Shown: positions 61,027 to 64,000 of the stretch, one piece after another
Position numbering within the stretch: the stretch's first letter is position 1
How the letters are laid out: every line of letters starts with the position of its first letter
Source of the DNA: Euonymus europaeus
Taxonomy: Eukaryota; Streptophyta; Magnoliopsida; Celastrales; Celastraceae
Assembly (NCBI GenBank): GCA_963580455.1
Contig: OY756969.1
Span: forward strand, 21,486,760 to 21,550,759
Length of the DNA stretch: 64,000 bases
Reading direction: 5' to 3'
Notes under the pieces: model-generated
Databases searched by the model: none
Told to the model about the DNA's origin: nothing
What the model saw: the letters and a program-made list of their open reading frames with translations, nothing else
Program-made: the position numbers and the translations under genes

Positions 61027-62439
61027 TTTGTCCTGCTAACAGGGTATGTTTCTGATACAAGTCCGTTTTACATGTAAATTCTTGTATCCAACAAGATTGT
61101 CGTGCTGCCTCCTCTTGTAACATGATTTTGTTGGTTCTTGTGAGGTAAAGCTTGGAGAAGTACCCCTCGAGTCTCGGCCATTCATTGTATATACCATATA
61201 TATTGAATGAGAATCTTGAACTCACTTGAGAATTGCATCGACTGCTTATCTGATTACCTTCGAAATAATTGCAAGTCCCAGAGACTTCGCTTCCAAGGAC
61301 ATTAAATTGAAAAAGGACCATCGATGGGTGATGACAAAAGGCTGAACTTGGTGTCCTCTGGAAAAAGACAGAGACAGATTACCACAATGCATATTGATGG
61401 GTGATGAAAAAGGATGAGTTTCAATGGAAGCCATCTCTGTTGTCAACGCATGCCCTGAAATAAACCTATTTTAGGGCATGCGTTGACATTCTCTAAATTC
61501 CTTGGTGGGTAGGAGCCAATGGTGGTCGTGGGCCCAATGAGAGGCCAAGAAGACACCAACGGCTAGTTCACGTGACAGTGGACCCACATATTGGATCATG
61601 CTTAGGGTGACCAAAAAAAAAAAGTGGGTTGGAAACATGGAGTGTTTACAAAATATTTATATGTCTCGATCATTTGAATTGGTTTGAATTTTCGGACGCA
61701 TTTAATTGAATATATTCAAATTGGTTTAAATTCGGACAAATAAATCAGATAATAATTTATTTTGGATTTGAATTTCGACAATTAAATTGTGTTTAAACTC
61801 GAATTTGGAACACAAAATTTGATTTAATTCATGTCAAATAAATTGATGATCCTAATCGGACATAATTTTGCTATACTTAATCATGTTACAGCCGTGTGGC
61901 ATGGACAATGCCGTGTGTCAAGACATGATAGTATGCGTTACAAATTATTTATTGTCTATATCCAGGAATAAATTCCACACACCTCACAAACCTGTTGTTT
62001 TACATTCTCTGCTCTTAATAAAGTTGTCTTACTAATAATTTTGAAACAAAATTCCTGGAATGTTTGCTTTTTGGTCCATTTTGAAGGAACGCAAGGTATA
62101 TTAGTAAGCTGCTAATGAAGACCCAACACTTAACACAGTCCGAATCAAAGCCCACTTTTGTGTTTTTCCCTTTCATTGAATGATATACACTTTTGTGAAT
62201 CTGTGATCGAAAGGGAATTCTGAATTATTGCACAAAAAGGACGAATCACATTGTTACATTGTATTCCATGATTTCTAAGAGAAATGCAAGTTTTAGACCG
62301 ATACGAGCAAATTTGAACTGAAGCATAAAAAAAAGCATAGTTGGAGCACTTTTTTTTGTTGTGGAACTCATAATTATTATGATTTAGTCCATCCAAAATT
62401 CATGTGTAAACTTATGGCTGTGGACCTTAGGGGTGTATA
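61027..62439. other. KTN80 3' flank and intergenic DNA
   Basis: Contains the probable 3' untranslated region (to about 61210, with ATATATATTGAATGAGAATC) and a 22-bp hairpin at 61441-61488. Two copies of 'gatgggtgatga.aaaagg' lie at about 61324 and 61397. The minus-strand frame of 171 codons at 60806-61321 overlaps the last KTN80 exon and has no domain. Confidence 0.4.
61441..61488. repeat. 22-bp stem hairpin with 4-base loop
   Basis: TGTCAACGCATGCCCT (61441-61456) is perfectly complementary to 61473-61488. The stem continues inward through one G-T pair and five more A-T pairs to an AACC loop. About 415 bases after the KTN80 stop codon. Confidence 0.9.
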
Positions 62440-63030
62440 TGAGTCTTGGGGGTCTAACGCTGATAATACCAAAATAACCTTACCAATTAGAACAAGGCAC
62501 GTGTCGTTAAAGGTAGAGATTCATTGTGAACCGAGGTTTATACCTCAATATAACATCTTCTCAGTTTATGTGAGTTACCTAGGAGCCTCCACGTGGGTTA
62601 CCAAGGAGCTTAACAATTTGTACAACTTAGTAAGAGAATAATATTGAAGAAAAGTCCTACTCTCACTAGGAGAGGAGTTCAAACAGAACTCAAACTCTTT
62701 AGGAATTCACCCAAATATCAACGACGTAGATGAGAGGAAGAGAGAGTTCTAGACTTACTCAAGCTCAGACTTCTCACCTCCTATATAACTCCGAGAGTTA
62801 GGTTCTCTAATCACAATCTATACTTAAGCTTACAAAGAGTTGCAGACTATAAAACTCGCATTGCTTTTGAGTACCAATTGACTTGCTTTTGGAGTGCCTA
62901 TGCTAGAAGACAGCCTCTGGTGGGCCTTTTAGCTCATGTTCTCTTATTCCGCAGGCAGTTCGTCCTTATCTCACCAGCTAGTCCAACCCCCTGTCATCTA
63001 GGTTGGTCCCTTTTTTAGCGTTATCAAACA
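62440..63030. mobile_element. LTR-like fragment (possible solo LTR)
   Basis: A TATA-like CTCCTATATAACTCCGAG near 62778, then a leader-like stretch with 'gacttgcttttggagtgcct' and 'tctggtgggcc', recalls the R-U5 part of Ty3/gypsy LTRs. No partner, primer site or target duplication was found. Confidence 0.3.
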
Positions 63031-64000
63031 CAATCTCTAAGAAGTGAGTCCGTTTAATAAAATTAAAGATGAAAAATGAGTTAATTTTTTATTTTTAAGT
63101 TGAAATGAGTTGAGGGTTATTGGACTAATTTTTTTATAAATAGGGTTTAAATGAGTTTAGGAATTAGAAATATTATAATAGCATTATTTTTTAAAAAAAT
63201 ATGGGACTCATCTCGTCCCACCCAAGATGATTGAATCATCTATGAAAAAATCATGTGTGAACTTATGCCTCCGAAAATGATTGAATCTTTGGAAGAACAT
63301 GAATAACATGCTCTTTACCACCCAAACCAATATCTTCATTAAGTGGTAATGTCTCAATAAATTTCAAGTAACTCAATTTATGAGTTGAATTTTATGTAAT
63401 CTCAAATTTCGAGTTTAAACCTCACTCTTTTTTATTTTTCCAAATAAAATAAAATAATTGGCAAAGTCTCAAATGACGAAACTCTCAAGACATAGTTTGT
63501 ATTTGGATGTGGTATTCTCTTTTGTTTACTTTCTTTATTATTTGGACCGTCTTGCTACATATAAATATCCTTTCGAAAAAAACTATTTTGTGAGCTTTTA
63601 CAAAAAGAAAAAAAAAGAAGAAGAAGAGACTTTTATTATTATTAAAGGGAAGGAGTGTCCTCTACGTGTGTGTGTTGTATTGGTTTTCGAGGAAAGAGAA
63701 GGGGGGTTTGAACCTTGGACCTCATCTTGAGGTCTAGGTCTTATTATTTCTTTTCTTTTTTTATTTGGAGGATGGTCATGTCATTTCACGAAAATGATTG
63801 GAAATGGAAGAGAGATATATTTAACCAGAAAGCTATCTTATTAGGATTGAAAAATAAGACTTATGATACTCTATTCAAAATATGATTCTCAGTTTAACAT
63901 AAATTTATGTCACATGTGAAATAATTATTAACATATATATAAGTTTCATTTAACAGATAACACTCCACATTAATTGATAATCAAATAATAGTCATATTTT
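63031..64000. other. AT-rich intergenic DNA, no gene seen
   Basis: Low-complexity stretches (A/G run near 63605-63630). The frame at 63458-63730 is made partly of that run and is not called. Confidence 0.4.

Noticed and set aside
60806..61321. A 171-codon minus-strand frame over the KTN80 3' end
   Set aside because: It overlaps the last con80 exon and the 3' flank, has no recognisable domain, and shows no promoter or homology that I can see.
63690..63750. A tRNA-like phrase (GGTTTGAACCTTGGACC) near the right end
   Set aside because: No cloverleaf could be folded around it; only a short palindromic stretch remains.

Overview
This is a window of plant nuclear DNA, from a core eudicot and probably a woody one. 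The signs are long AT-rich intergenic DNA, genes split by GT-AG introns, a nuclear tRNA, plant-specific families (geranyllinalool-synthase-type terpene synthase, a katanin p80 of the long plant type, zf-RVT LINE) and dense LTR retrotransposons. The species cannot be named from the sequence alone.

Layout. 1-5.5 kb: promoter region and an apparently intact 11-exon diterpene synthase gene (+), best read as a geranyllinalool synthase. 6.4-8.1 kb: a decayed serine carboxypeptidase-like pseudogene (-). 9.3-10.3 kb: an intronless alpha/beta hydrolase of the monoacylglycerol lipase / caffeoylshikimate esterase group (+). 10.6 kb: an RNase H relic. 11.8 kb: a tRNA-Gln(CTG) (-). 12.7-14.7 kb: a broken GID8-like (LisH/CTLH) pseudogene that still has its introns (+). 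15.3 kb: a small plant protein of unknown role (-). 18.1-19.2 kb: an intronless kelch-repeat protein (+). 21.4-28.9 kb: a two-exon gene for a small membrane-anchored protein (-), whose single intron holds a complete Copia element with two identical 231-bp LTRs and a 5-bp target duplication.

30.5-47.4 kb is a nest of LTR retrotransposons. The outer element (about 16.8 kb, target duplication GGCAA) has LTRs of 1.8-1.9 kb and no gag-pol, so it is a non-autonomous large derivative. It was later hit by a 9.0-kb chromodomain-bearing Ty3/gypsy element of Tekay/Del type (target duplication ATCAC, 2.2-kb LTRs) on the opposite strand. The gypsy polyprotein has a gag deletion, one in-frame stop and one frameshift. 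The outer and inner elements share LTR terminal sequence, which suggests the inner type may mobilise the outer type. 47.9-50.7 kb is a 5'-truncated LINE (-).

52.5-61.0 kb holds an apparently intact 18-exon katanin p80 (KTN80) gene (+), coding about 1017 residues: an N-terminal WD40 propeller, a linker containing thirteen 17-residue tandem repeats, and a C-terminal con80 domain. One of its introns carries a relic of its own third exon. The last 3 kb have no gene but contain a 22-bp hairpin and an LTR-like fragment.

The genes do not form a pathway; they are ordinary plant neighbours separated by transposons. The most noteworthy items are the intronic Copia insertion, the nested retrotransposons with a promoter-like antisense ORF, the katanin linker repeat, and the exon relic in the katanin gene. 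I saw no CRISPR, operon or other bacterial-type system.
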